NCBI GenBank assembly: GCA_018712515.1 | Contig: DVGW01000013.1 | Location: 1 to 64,000 of the forward strand | Source: Aphodovivens avicola | GTDB lineage: Bacteria > Actinomycetota > Coriobacteriia > Coriobacteriales > Eggerthellaceae | Direction: 5' to 3' | DNA: 64,000 bases | Part shown: piece by piece, positions 16,681 to 25,220 of the stretch | How the letters are laid out: every line of letters begins with the position of its first letter | How positions within the stretch are numbered: the stretch's first letter is position 1 | Translations under genes and position numbers: made by a program | Notes under the pieces: generated by a model | What the model was told of the DNA's origin: nothing | The model's database searches: none | The model's input: the letters and a program-made list of their open reading frames with translations, nothing else

Positions 16681-17628
16681 TTAGTCGAGCGCGAACTCCT
16701 TCTCGCCGTTGAACACGGCAAGCGCGTCCTCGACGGAGTAGTCGGCCAGGGTGATGGCGCTGATCGCCTTGGTCAGGCGCACGGCCTCATCCAGGCTGCG
16801 CTGGTGGATGTTGCGGCCGGTGGCGTTGCCGCACGCGCCGCCGATGTGGATCTGCTCCCACAGCTGGGTCAGGAACGTCTCGGCGTCGACGGTCGAACCG
16901 CCCGCGCACACCAGGCCGGTGCGGCCCGCGGCCATCGAGGCGATCTTGAGGGCCTCGGCGGGAGTGCGCGTGTCCTCGCCCTCGGGCTTCGGCGGATTGA
17001 CCTTCACGAAGTCGGCGCCCAGGCACAGGGCGACACCGGCGGCGCCGGCGATCAGGTCGGGATCCTTCTCAGCCGTGACGGCCTTGCCGCGCGGGTAGAT
17101 CCACAGCACGACCAGCAGGCCGTTGGCATGGGCCTGCGCGATGAGCTCGCCGGCCTCGGCCATCATCGTGGCCTCGTATTCGCTGCCCAGGTAGATCGTG
17201 TAGCCCAGACCCACGATGTTGACGCCCGCGGCGCGCATCGCCAGGACGGCCTCGAGGTCATGCAGCTGCGGAGAATACGGATCCTCCTGGGCGGTCTTGA
17301 CCAGGTTGGTCTTGGAGTTCATCTTGACCAGGTAGTTGATCTCGGGATAATCGGCCGCGTAACGGGCGATCAGGCCGCGCTGGCCCGCCAGCACGCCGCA
17401 GATGCCCTGGCTGCCGATCTTGAACAGATGCTCGGGCTCGGCGTCGGAGATGTCGATGCCCTCGCCGTAGAAGTCCTTGTTCAGATGCTCGATCTTCTGA
17501 TCGCAGGCGAACAGCATCAGTCGGCCCGTGCCGCGCGTCGCCTTCAGGTAGTTCTCGATGTACTCCTCGCGTGCCTCCGGCAGAACGTCGACAGGCACCT
17601 TGACGTCGTCATGGGTGATAATGGGCAT
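16681..17628 (-). CDS. Class I fructose-bisphosphate aldolase (FbaB/DhnA type)
   Basis: 315 residues. Glycolytic/gluconeogenic aldolase forming a Schiff base; the likely lysine is in GADFVKVNPPKP, with a phosphate-binding GGSTVD loop after it and LMLFACDQKIEH near the N-terminus. The DeoC/FbaB superfamily also includes related aldolases with other substrates, so the exact sugar phosphate is not proven. ATG 17628 is chosen because GGAGG lies 5 nt before it; an ATG 12 nt upstream overlaps that site. Stands alone, converging on tRNA-Leu. Confidence 0.85.
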   Translation of the reverse strand: MPIITHDDVKVPVDVLPEAREEYIENYLKATRGTGRLMLFACDQKIEHLNKDFYGEGIDISDAEPEHLFKIGSQGICGVLAGQRGLIARYAADYPEINYLVKMNSKTNLVKTAQEDPYSPQLHDLEAVLAMRAAGVNIVGLGYTIYLGSEYEATMMAEAGELIAQAHANGLLVVLWIYPRGKAVTAEKDPDLIAGAAGVALCLGADFVKVNPPKPEGEDTRTPAEALKIASMAAGRTGLVCAGGSTVDAETFLTQLWEQIHIGGACGNATGRNIHQRSLDEAVRLTKAISAITLADYSVEDALAVFNGEKEFALD

Positions 17629-17784
17629 GATCTCCTCCATTCATGTATTGAAGCTCCCCCGCCGTCATGCCGGCAGGGATCGCCCTGCACGTTCCATTCT
17701 ACCGAACCCGGCCCCATCGTGCGCGGCTGGCACGGCGCTAATCGGTGAAGTTGAGGCGCCGGAAGCGATCGGGGCCGCGCCGCC

Positions 17785-19107
17785 CTACCTGCGGCAGGCC
17801 TCCTCGATGCGCAGGCTGAGCATGGCGCCCGTGTCGTAGGCGACGCCGCCGGGCTCGTCGACGTCGCTCGCCACGTTGAAGCCGATCAGGCGCTCGCCGC
17901 CGTCGGGCGCGGTCCCGTAGATGCAGGCGACCGTCATATCGTCGGACTCGCGCACGTCGACGCGCTGGCCCTCGCCCGCCTGCGACACGCCCGCCGAGAT
18001 GAACAGGGTGCCGTTGACAGCGATGGTGTTGGTCATGATGTGCCCGGGATACGCCTCAGACGCCTCCGGCACGCGCCCCGCCAGCTCGGCGGCGATGGCA
18101 CGGCCCGCGCACTGCCCCTGCAGCGCGGCGGTCTTCCAGATGCCCAGCACGCGTTTCTCGCCCGAGACGAGCTCGAGCGCCTGCGCCGCATCGCCCGCGG
18201 CGAACACGTCGGGCGCGCTCGTGCGCATGAAGTCGTCCACCACGATAGCGCGGTCGATTTCGATCGATCCGTCCTGTATGAAGCCGAAGTCCGAGCGGAC
18301 GCCGTGCGCGACGACGATCTGATCGTAGGTTTCGACATCGCCGCCCGAATACGTCACGCGGAGCTTGCGCGCCGCGCCCGCGCCCTCGCCCGCGGTCCCG
18401 GAGCCCTCGAGAACCTCGACCTGCGCGATCGTCTGGCCGAAGCGCATCGTCACGCCCTTGGCCGCCAGCCCGCGCTCGAAGCGCTCGGCCGCCGCGGGCA
18501 GCGCGCTGAAGTCCAGGACATGGTCGTTCATGCCCACCAACGACACGTCGAGCCCGCGGTTGAGCGCCGCCTCGACGCACTTGAGCGCGATCATCGACGC
18601 GCCGCTCACCAGCACGCGTCCGCATGCCGGATCCTCGAACGCCGCCTTCATCCGCTCCGCATCATCCATCGTGCGCAACACCAGCGGCTCGTAGCCGCAC
18701 TCGGCGGGGAACCCGACCGTCATCGGACGCGCGCCGACGCAGACGACGCATTTGTCGTAGGAGCTCTCCTGCCCCGCCTCGGTGACGATGCGGTGCGCTC
18801 CGGGATCGAGCAGGGCCACGCGGCCGTCGGGCACGACCTCGACGTCCAGCTCCGCCAGCTCCTCGGCGCTCCAGGGGAAGCACTCGTCGTAGGTTTTCTC
18901 GCCGCCCGCGTAATACGAGGTGAGGATGGGGCTGTAGGGAGGAATGTCCGTGTCGGAGAACGCGCGGATCGTCCCCGCAAAGCTGGCAGCGCGCAGCGCG
19001 ATGGCCGCGTTGACGCCCGCCGTGCCCCAGCCGATGATGGCGACGACCTGATCCGCCGCGCCCTCGCGAGCCGCAGTGGCGGCCGCCCTGTCCAGCTTGT
19101 CGCTCAT
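17785..19107 (-). CDS. FAD/NAD(P)-dependent oxidoreductase
   Basis: 440 residues. Two Rossmann folds: FAD site VVAIIGWGTAGVNAAIALR at the N-terminus and an NAD(P) site at GRVLVSGASMIALKCVEAAL, where the usual GxGxxG is GASMIA, a weak match. CVVCVGARP and FAAGDAAQAL are typical of the pyridine nucleotide-disulphide oxidoreductase family; CVVCV is not a CxxxxC redox disulphide. The gene lies 14 nt downstream of the iron-sulfur protein gene, so the two probably form one electron-transfer complex. Physiological partner unknown. Confidence 0.85.
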   Translation of the reverse strand: MSDKLDRAAATAAREGAADQVVAIIGWGTAGVNAAIALRAASFAGTIRAFSDTDIPPYSPILTSYYAGGEKTYDECFPWSAEELAELDVEVVPDGRVALLDPGAHRIVTEAGQESSYDKCVVCVGARPMTVGFPAECGYEPLVLRTMDDAERMKAAFEDPACGRVLVSGASMIALKCVEAALNRGLDVSLVGMNDHVLDFSALPAAAERFERGLAAKGVTMRFGQTIAQVEVLEGSGTAGEGAGAARKLRVTYSGGDVETYDQIVVAHGVRSDFGFIQDGSIEIDRAIVVDDFMRTSAPDVFAAGDAAQALELVSGEKRVLGIWKTAALQGQCAGRAIAAELAGRVPEASEAYPGHIMTNTIAVNGTLFISAGVSQAGEGQRVDVRESDDMTVACIYGTAPDGGERLIGFNVASDVDEPGGVAYDTGAMLSLRIEEACRR

Positions 19108-19121
19108 TCCGATCCGCCCCC

Positions 19122-20324
19122 TCACGCGAACACCTGGGCGAGCCACGGTCCGTATTCGCCCGACCACATGCCGCCCAGCTGGGCGAACGTCTTATCCCAA
19201 TCGAACTGGCTGTCGAATAGCAGCTCGCAGTAATGCTTGTTGGCCACGTTGCGCGGCGACTCCATCAGGCGATACGCGTACGTGTAGGTGCACGTGGGGC
19301 ACATCGACACCACCGTGGCGCCGTCGGGCGCGAACGAGAGTTTGCCGTCGGCCTGCTCCGCCTGGCGCGCCGGGTCGAACGCGCTCACCGCGCCGCCCGC
19401 GCCGCAGCATCCGTTGAAGATCGAGAACGCGCCCTCGTCGAGCCCCAGCGCCGCGCGCGTCTGCTCCAGATAGGTGCCGTCGCGGTCCTGACACGACTTG
19501 GACAGGCACAGCGGGCCGTCGGGCAGCGCGTGCTTGGGCGCGAACTCACGCTCGTGCAGCCAGTCGGCCAACAGGCGCACCTCCACGTCGAGGCCGCGTT
19601 TGGCGAGCGCCTTCCTCATGTCGTTGGCGCAGCCCGGGCACACGCACACCAGCTCCTTGGCGCCCGCCGCCACCAGCTCGTCGGCGTTGCGGTCGCACAG
19701 CGCCTCGGCGCGCTCGAAGAAGCCGGCGCTTTTGAGCGACGAGCCGCAGCAGCTGTCGACCATGGTCAGCTTGCCGTCGGTCATCTGGTCCATCGTCTGG
19801 AAGATCTCGCGCGTGAGCTCGGGGCCGTAAGCGGCCAGCGAGCATCCGGGGAAGAACGCCGTGTCCAGGCCGGTCTGCGCCTCGTGCCCCTCGTAGGCCC
19901 TGTGGCGCACCAGGTCGACGTAGCCGATGCCGTGGATGGCGCGGTAGGCGGTGAAGATGTCCCATTCCTCATCGACGAGCACGCTCGACCACGCCGCGCG
20001 CTCGATCAGGCCCAGGTTCTGGAAATCGACGCGCGCGTTGTAGATGAGGTCGCACACGTCGTTGTGCGCGAAGCAGGTGTTCTTGCACGACGTGCAGAAG
20101 AAGCAGCCGCGGACCGCCTGGACCAGGTCGCCGTTGGCCGCGATGTTCATCGCCAGCTCTTCTTTGGTGGACGCCGTGCGCTGGGCCTCCAGCATCGCCT
20201 TGGCGATCTGGCCCAACGACATGCCTGCCTTGGTCAGCGACTCGCACGCATCGGTGCAGTGGCCGCATTGGGTGCACGTTCCCGCAAAGCGCCAATACGC
20301 GTCGGCGCGTTCAAGCAATCCCAT
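19122..20324 (-). CDS. CCG-domain iron-sulfur oxidoreductase (GlpC/HdrD-like)
   Basis: 400 residues. N-terminal ferredoxin-type clusters CTQCGHCTDAC and CFFCTSCKNTC each carry CxxCxxCxxxC and bind two 4Fe-4S clusters. Two CCG (DUF3390/heterodisulphide-reductase-like) modules follow: FFPGCSLAAYG...DSCCGSSLKSAG...CVCPGC, then CLSKSCQ...NGCCGAGGA...MCPTC. The family passes electrons from flavoproteins to quinones, thiols or disulphides. Immediately upstream of the flavin oxidoreductase. No membrane segments seen, so it is probably cytoplasmic or peripherally bound. Confidence 0.88.
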   Translation of the reverse strand: MGLLERADAYWRFAGTCTQCGHCTDACESLTKAGMSLGQIAKAMLEAQRTASTKEELAMNIAANGDLVQAVRGCFFCTSCKNTCFAHNDVCDLIYNARVDFQNLGLIERAAWSSVLVDEEWDIFTAYRAIHGIGYVDLVRHRAYEGHEAQTGLDTAFFPGCSLAAYGPELTREIFQTMDQMTDGKLTMVDSCCGSSLKSAGFFERAEALCDRNADELVAAGAKELVCVCPGCANDMRKALAKRGLDVEVRLLADWLHEREFAPKHALPDGPLCLSKSCQDRDGTYLEQTRAALGLDEGAFSIFNGCCGAGGAVSAFDPARQAEQADGKLSFAPDGATVVSMCPTCTYTYAYRLMESPRNVANKHYCELLFDSQFDWDKTFAQLGGMWSGEYGPWLAQVFA

Positions 20325-20501
20325 TCAAACTCCTCTCAGATAGGCGCGGCGCATCGGGCGCGTCGCCATCTGCATGATCGCGATCGCACGGAGCGCCCGT
20401 CCGGCCATGCCGCACCTGCGCGGATCCCCGCGCGACGGCATGCGGCGGCGCGCACGCGCGACCGAGCACAGTTTAGCGAATGCGGCGCGAGGCGGGACGC
20501 G

Positions 20502-21392
20502 TCAGAACCACTCTTTTTTGTTGGCGACGTAGATGGCGTCGAACTCGCTTTGGGACTTCGCCAGGTAGATGATGCCCTCGATGAGCGCGATGACCCACAT
20601 CACGCCCGCGGCGAGGCCGAGCGTGAAGATGCTGCCCAGGATGGTGACCGCCAGCATGATGAAGCCCGACGTGTTGTAGCCCAGGTAGAACTTGTGCACG
20701 CCGAACACGCCCAGGAAGATCGCCAGCAGACCCGCCGCGACGTGGTCTTTGGTGACGACCGGCTGCGCGTACGACGGCGGCGTGTAGGGCGCGTTGCCAT
20801 ACGGCTGCTGCGGGGCGCCGAAGGGCTGCTGGGGCGCGCCGAACGGCTGCTGCGCGTAAGGCTGCTGACCGTAGGGCTGCTGCGCCTGGCCATAGGGCTG
20901 GCCGTAGCCCTGCGCGGCTCCGAAGGGGGCGGCGTAGGGTTGCTGCGCGAAGGGCTGCGCGGGCTGCTGGGGGGCGCCGTACGAAGGCGGCGTGTAAGGC
21001 GCAGGATTGGGGATGGATGCGGACGACGCGCCCGCGAAGCCTCCGGCAGAGGCGGGATCCCCCGCCGTCGTCGCGCCGTCTTCGCCGGGAAGCGGCGGCT
21101 GCGGATATGCGGCGTCCCGCCTCAGCTCGGCGACGCGCGCGCGGGCGGCCTCCAGCTCCGCCTCGACGGCATGCAGGCGCTCCTCGGCGCGCATCAGCTC
21201 GTCATCGGGGGATTGCGGCCCGGCAGCGGCGGACGGCTCAGTCGCGACGGGCGGCTCGGCCGCGGCGGCGGCATCGGCTTGCGCGACGGCCTCGTCAATG
21301 TCGGCCCTATCGGCCCGGACGTCCGCCTCGGACGCGGTCCGCGCCTCCTCGGCGCCCAGCTCGTCTTGCGGCTTGTTGGTCAGATCGCTCAT
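20502..21392 (-). CDS. TM2-domain membrane protein with a Gln/Pro/Tyr-rich linker
   Basis: 296 residues. Acidic N-terminus, a short coiled coil near 75-95 (AEERLHAVEAELEAARARVAEL), a long low-complexity linker of QQPYG/QPFGAP repeats (about 125-215), and a C-terminal TM2 domain: LLAIFLGVFGVHKFYLGY, then two membrane helices. TM2 proteins are common and of unknown function. ATG 21392 overlaps the stop of the upstream gene (ATGA) and has AAGGAGG, so the two are cotranslated. The longer open frame upstream is a shadow. Confidence 0.85.
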   Translation of the reverse strand: MSDLTNKPQDELGAEEARTASEADVRADRADIDEAVAQADAAAAAEPPVATEPSAAAGPQSPDDELMRAEERLHAVEAELEAARARVAELRRDAAYPQPPLPGEDGATTAGDPASAGGFAGASSASIPNPAPYTPPSYGAPQQPAQPFAQQPYAAPFGAAQGYGQPYGQAQQPYGQQPYAQQPFGAPQQPFGAPQQPYGNAPYTPPSYAQPVVTKDHVAAGLLAIFLGVFGVHKFYLGYNTSGFIMLAVTILGSIFTLGLAAGVMWVIALIEGIIYLAKSQSEFDAIYVANKKEWF

Positions 21393-22243
21393 TTGCCCTC
21401 CTTGCCGGCGTCGACGCCATCGGCGTCCTTGTGGCGGTGGCGCGAGAAGAAGTCCATGATGCGATCGCGCAGCAGGATGCCCACGATCGCCACCGCGGCG
21501 AGCACGGCGAAGATGATCACGCTCTCGACGACGCGCCCATCCGCCAGCCCGGCCGCCGCGTACGTCGACACGACGATGCCCGGGATGCGGCCCACGTTGG
21601 ACAGAACCAGAAACGTGCGCATCGGCATGTCGGTCAGCGGAACCAGGTAGGTGAACACGTCTTTGGGAAGGCCGGGGATGAGGAACAGGATGAACACGAT
21701 GATGTTCAGCTTGCCCGTCTCCTCGAACGCACGGAATTTGTCGAGGTACTTGGTCGGCACCATCTTCTGCACGAACGGCGAGCCCAGGCGCTTGACCACG
21801 ACGTAGACGAATGCGCTGGACAGCACGCAGCCCGCAAGGATCACCAAAGCGCCGATCCACGGGCCGTACAGAAGGCCCGCCGCCATCTGGGTGACCTCGC
21901 CGGGGATGAACGCGACGACGATCTGGATGAACTGCAACCCCAGCAGGATCAGAAAGCCCACCGGGCCGGCGGCGCGGACGTCGTCGATGACGCGCTCGAG
22001 CCCGCCCGGCTCGAACAGCTCGTGGAAATAGGGCCACAGCAGGTAGACCAAAAGCCCCATGATCGCCAGAAACGCGATGAGGCCGACGAACTTGAAGATG
22101 TCGCCCATCTGCATGGGATGGCCGTGCACGGTGGTCGGCTGGGCCGCCTTCTCGTGGATGGCCTCGGTGCGGTCGTGGACCTTGCCGCGCAGGGTCTCCG
22201 AAGAGGCGGGCGAATCGTGGTGTCCGCGCTTACTCATCGCCAT
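21389..22243 (-). CDS. VTT-domain (TVP38/TMEM64, DedA-like) membrane protein
   Basis: About 284 residues. Cytoplasmic His/Ser-rich N-terminus, then several membrane helices with the VTT signature: FIPGEVTQMAAGLLYGPWIGALV, the re-entrant motif, and NIIVFILFLIPGLPKDVFTYLVPLTDMP further on. The superfamily includes lipid scramblases and undecaprenyl-phosphate flippases; which applies here cannot be read from sequence. ATG 22243 has AAGG at 6 nt; ATG 22237 is possible. Overlaps the PRC-barrel gene by 14 nt. Confidence 0.85.
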   Translation of the reverse strand: MAMSKRGHHDSPASSETLRGKVHDRTEAIHEKAAQPTTVHGHPMQMGDIFKFVGLIAFLAIMGLLVYLLWPYFHELFEPGGLERVIDDVRAAGPVGFLILLGLQFIQIVVAFIPGEVTQMAAGLLYGPWIGALVILAGCVLSSAFVYVVVKRLGSPFVQKMVPTKYLDKFRAFEETGKLNIIVFILFLIPGLPKDVFTYLVPLTDMPMRTFLVLSNVGRIPGIVVSTYAAAGLADGRVVESVIIFAVLAAVAIVGILLRDRIMDFFSRHRHKDADGVDAGKEGK

Positions 22244-23180
22244 GGCGCGCCTTGTCGTACTCTTCCTTGAACGCGGCGAACATGTTCTTCTTCGCCGGAG
22301 CCTTCTTGGCGGATGCGGTTTTGGAGGACGGCTTCGCGGAAGAGGCATTCTTCACGACGGTCGACGTGCCGCCGTCGGAGCCCTTGGCGCCGCGCGCCTT
22401 GTCGTATTCCTCCTTGAAGCCCGAGAACGCGTCCTTGGTCTCCTCGGCGCGCTTGCCGACGGCGCGCACGCCTTTGCCGACCGCCTGGGTCGTCGCCTTG
22501 GCCGCGTTGGTCACCGCGGGTTTGACGGTGGTGTTCACCTTGTTGACGGCGACCGCCGTCGCGGCGCCCGCCTTCTCGGCGACGCTGCCCTCGGCGACGA
22601 GCTTCATCGCCTCGTCGGACACCAGGATGGCGCCGAGCTCGATCTCGTCCTCGTCCTGCTCGGCCCCCGCCTCGTCCTGCTGCACCAGCGCGACGCCGAT
22701 GCCGCGGCGGAAGCCCTTGATGTAGGACGCGGGGATGACGCGCGTGCCCAGCAGCGTGTTGGCGGTGGCGCCCGCGTCGGCGGTAACCGTGGAGATGGCG
22801 CCGGTCTCGCGATCGAACGTGACCGTGCCCACCATGCCCAGCGTCTCGCCGGACTCCGTCATGAGGGGCAGGCCCTCCCACATCACGCAGGTGTCCCAAT
22901 CGATGCCGAGCGCCTTGCAGGCGCCCTTGTCGGTGGCGTCGGGGGTTTGGCGCACGACCACGCGGCCGTCGACGATGTCGAAGCCGTTAATCGAGACGAA
23001 CAGATCCTTGCGGTGGAACATCAGCGCCAGATCGGGGCGCTTGACGATGAAGCCGACCACGCGGCGCTCGCGCGGATGGAAGACGAGGCGGCGCACCTTG
23101 CCGATGTGCGAGGTGCCGTTCTTGCCCCCCAGCACGCGCACGCCGCGCAGCTCGTCGTTGGTCATCAGATTGCTTGCCAT
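22230..23180 (-). CDS. PRC-barrel domain protein with C-terminal repeat
   Basis: 316 residues. PRC-barrel-like module near 10-85 (GVRVLGGKNGTSHIGKVRRL, VVGFIVKRPDLALM) and a second at about 95-180 (GETLGMVGTVTFDRETG). The tail is Ala/Lys-rich and carries the same peptide twice, GFKEEYDKARGA and AFKEEYDKARHG, which looks like a duplicated binding motif. Probably cytoplasmic and associated with the membrane or stress response; it begins a run with the VTT and TM2 proteins. Confidence 0.8.
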   Translation of the reverse strand: MASNLMTNDELRGVRVLGGKNGTSHIGKVRRLVFHPRERRVVGFIVKRPDLALMFHRKDLFVSINGFDIVDGRVVVRQTPDATDKGACKALGIDWDTCVMWEGLPLMTESGETLGMVGTVTFDRETGAISTVTADAGATANTLLGTRVIPASYIKGFRRGIGVALVQQDEAGAEQDEDEIELGAILVSDEAMKLVAEGSVAEKAGAATAVAVNKVNTTVKPAVTNAAKATTQAVGKGVRAVGKRAEETKDAFSGFKEEYDKARGAKGSDGGTSTVVKNASSAKPSSKTASAKKAPAKKNMFAAFKEEYDKARHGDE

Positions 23181-23301
23181 GCCTGTCGTGGTTTCCTTCG
23201 CCCCGGGCGCTCTTCGCGCCGCACCGTGTTACGGAAGACAGCGCGCTTCACCCGGCGGGCGATCCCGCCGCGTGAAACCGCATGTCGTTGTGGATGAGCC
23301 G

Positions 23302-23841
23302 TTAGAGGCGCTCCGCCTCGCCGGCCGCGGGCTGAGCGTCCTGCGGAACCTCGGCCTGGGCCTCGAGGGCCTCCTCGGCGACCGCCGCGGGATCGACCGC
23401 CGCGGGATCGGCGGCCTCGACCGCCTCCTCGGCGTTGCGGGCCACCTGCGCCGCGATGCGCTGACGGGCTGCCTCGATCTTCTCGCGCAGCTGGTCGTTC
23501 TTGTCGGTGATGACGGGCCTCACCGCGCCCGCCGCCTCCTGGACGCGCGCCTGCGCCTGGCCGTAGATCTCCTGGCCGCGGGCGGCGACGTTCTGGGCGA
23601 CCGACTGGCCGCGGGCCGCGACGTCCTGCGCCACGACCTGGCCGCGCTCGACGGCCGTCTGATACGCCTGCTGGGCGTTCACCTGCGCCTGGGCGCCGAA
23701 ATCCTGGGCGCCGCCCCACGCGGTGTTCATCTCCTCGGTCACCAGCGCACGCGTCTCGACGCCGGTGCGCGGCGCGTACAGCAGCGCGACCGCCGCGCCC
23801 ACCAGACCGCCGACGACGAAAGCTCCCAGTTTGTTGCTCAT
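23302..23841 (-). CDS. YtxH-like membrane-anchored stress protein
   Basis: 179 residues. N-terminal glycine-rich membrane helix LGAFVVGGLVGAAVALLYAPRTG with the YAP-x-SG-like junction of YtxH proteins, then a long amphipathic helix with an 11-residue-like Ala/Gln periodicity (VAARGQSVAQNVAARGQE) resembling apolipoprotein/LEA helices. The family is stress-related in Firmicutes, with function unclear. First gene of the unit continuing with PRC-barrel, VTT and TM2 genes. Confidence 0.8.
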   Translation of the reverse strand: MSNKLGAFVVGGLVGAAVALLYAPRTGVETRALVTEEMNTAWGGAQDFGAQAQVNAQQAYQTAVERGQVVAQDVAARGQSVAQNVAARGQEIYGQAQARVQEAAGAVRPVITDKNDQLREKIEAARQRIAAQVARNAEEAVEAADPAAVDPAAVAEEALEAQAEVPQDAQPAAGEAERL

Positions 23842-23996
23842 GTTGGTCTCCGTTCCGGGCGCGTTCCATCAGCGCCCCTCGTCATGCGTCCATTATAGGT
23901 GCGCGCCCCAGATGGCAGCGCAAAAACACGAGCGCTCTAAAAAAAGGTTGCCACTCCGTTGATTTAGGCTGATGCAGGTTGGGCATGAGCCAACGA

Positions 23997-24097
23997 GAAG
24001 GGCCCTGGTGCCGGAGATCACAGGGATCGCGAGGACGCCGCGTACTTCGGTACGCTCGTCCTCGGGATCGCCGCGGGATCCGGCGCCAGGGCCCTTC
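23997..24097. repeat. About 100-bp imperfect palindrome with TTCG apex
   Basis: Left arm 23997-24045 and right arm 24050-24097 pair along most of their length: outer GAAGGGCCCTGG with CCAGGGCCCTTC, inner GCGTAC with GTACGC, closing on a TTCG tetraloop. Lies in the 300-bp gap between ddl and the YtxH gene. Too long for an ordinary terminator. A second short perfect hairpin (GTTCCGGCGGC / GCCGCCGGAAC, 24110-24138) sits closer to the ddl stop and may be its terminator. Confidence 0.75.
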
Positions 24098-24141
24098 GCA
24101 GCGTCGAGCAGTTCCGGCGGCCTGCCAGCCGCCGGAACCTA

Positions 24142-25149
24142 TTACCAGACGGGCGGATGCTCGAGGGCGGCGTGAACGAGCTCGTCGAGGACCTTGGGCA
24201 TCGTCAGGCCGGCGCCGCGGCAGGCGGCGGGGAACATCGAGTACTCCGTCATGCCCGGCGACACGTCCATCTCGAGCACGCGCGCCTGGGCGCCGTCCCA
24301 GATCAGGTCGACGCGGCCGAAGTCGCGCACGTTGTAGGCGCGGTAGACCTCCAGGGCGGCGCGCTCGATCTCGGCGCGGATCGCCTGGGCCTCGGCGGGA
24401 TCGGTGGACAGCGACTCGGGGCGCACGGGGCAGTGGAAGTCGACCGCGCCCGCCGTCATGCGGGCGGCCGTGTCGTACAGGCCCTGGCGCGGCACGATCT
24501 CGACCGGCGGCAGCGCGTAGGCGTCCCAGCCGGTGCCCAGGATCGACACGCCCATCTCGACGCCCTCGATCCACTGCTCGATGACGACGGCGCCGTCGTA
24601 CGAGAGCGCGTCGAGCACGGCCTCGCCGAGGTCCTCCACGCGGTCGACGCGGTGCACGCCCATGGCCGAGCCGCCGTGCGCCGGCTTGACGGCGACGGGA
24701 TAACCGCCGATGACGCGGTCCTCCACCATGTCGAGCGCGGTGGCGGCGCCCATGCTCTTGAACGCGTCGCGCGCGATGTAGAGGCCCTGGGGCCACGACG
24801 CGATCGGCTGCTCGCCGGTGATGTTGCGGTAGGCGGCCAGCTCGTAGTGCAGCGAGTCCTTGTTCCAGGCGCGCTGGCACACCGAAGCCGACGATCCCAC
24901 GAACGGGATGTCCAAAAACTCCAGCAGGCTCTGCAGCGTGCCGTCCTCGCCGTGCTTGCCGTGGACGGCGATGTAGCACACGTCGGGGCGCTCGCTGCGC
25001 AGCGTGGGAACCAGATCCTTGGTGGTGTCCAGCGGCACCACCTTGTGGCCGGCCTCCTCCAGCGCGTCGCACACCGTCTTGCCGCTCTTCAGCGAGAACT
25101 CGCGTTCGAAGGAGGTGCCTCCCATCAAAACCGCTACTTTAAGTCCCAT
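24142..25149 (-). CDS. ddl: D-alanine--D-alanine ligase
   Basis: 335 residues. ATP-grasp enzyme making D-Ala-D-Ala for peptidoglycan. N-terminal VLMGGTSFEREFSL with SGK (Ddl pattern GG.S.ER..S..SG), HGKHGEDGTLQ, VKPAHGGSAMGV (ATP grip), and DFGRVDLIWDG. The metal-binding segment reads EMDVSPGMTEYSMFP where most Ddl have ENTSPGMT, so the usual Asn ligand is Asp. Starts ATG 25149. Function fits the peptidoglycan cluster elsewhere in the window. Confidence 0.92.
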   Translation of the reverse strand: MGLKVAVLMGGTSFEREFSLKSGKTVCDALEEAGHKVVPLDTTKDLVPTLRSERPDVCYIAVHGKHGEDGTLQSLLEFLDIPFVGSSASVCQRAWNKDSLHYELAAYRNITGEQPIASWPQGLYIARDAFKSMGAATALDMVEDRVIGGYPVAVKPAHGGSAMGVHRVDRVEDLGEAVLDALSYDGAVVIEQWIEGVEMGVSILGTGWDAYALPPVEIVPRQGLYDTAARMTAGAVDFHCPVRPESLSTDPAEAQAIRAEIERAALEVYRAYNVRDFGRVDLIWDGAQARVLEMDVSPGMTEYSMFPAACRGAGLTMPKVLDELVHAALEHPPVW

Positions 25150-25187
25150 ATCGTCTCTCCCAACAATCGTCGGTTTACGTTCCTGGC

Positions 25188-25220
25188 AATGAGAAAAAGT
25201 GACTGTCCCTTTTTCTCATT
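25188..25220. repeat. REP-like palindrome, copy 2
   Basis: AATGAGAAAAAG / CTTTTTCTCATT around TGACTGTCC, between ddl and the aminotransferase gene. It supplies the TGA stop codon of the aminotransferase (GAATGAG). Confidence 0.85.

Noticed and set aside
21393..22037. 5' extension of the TM2 protein
   Set aside because: Lies in a shadow frame of the VTT gene; AAGGAGG and the ATGA overlap fix the start at 21392.
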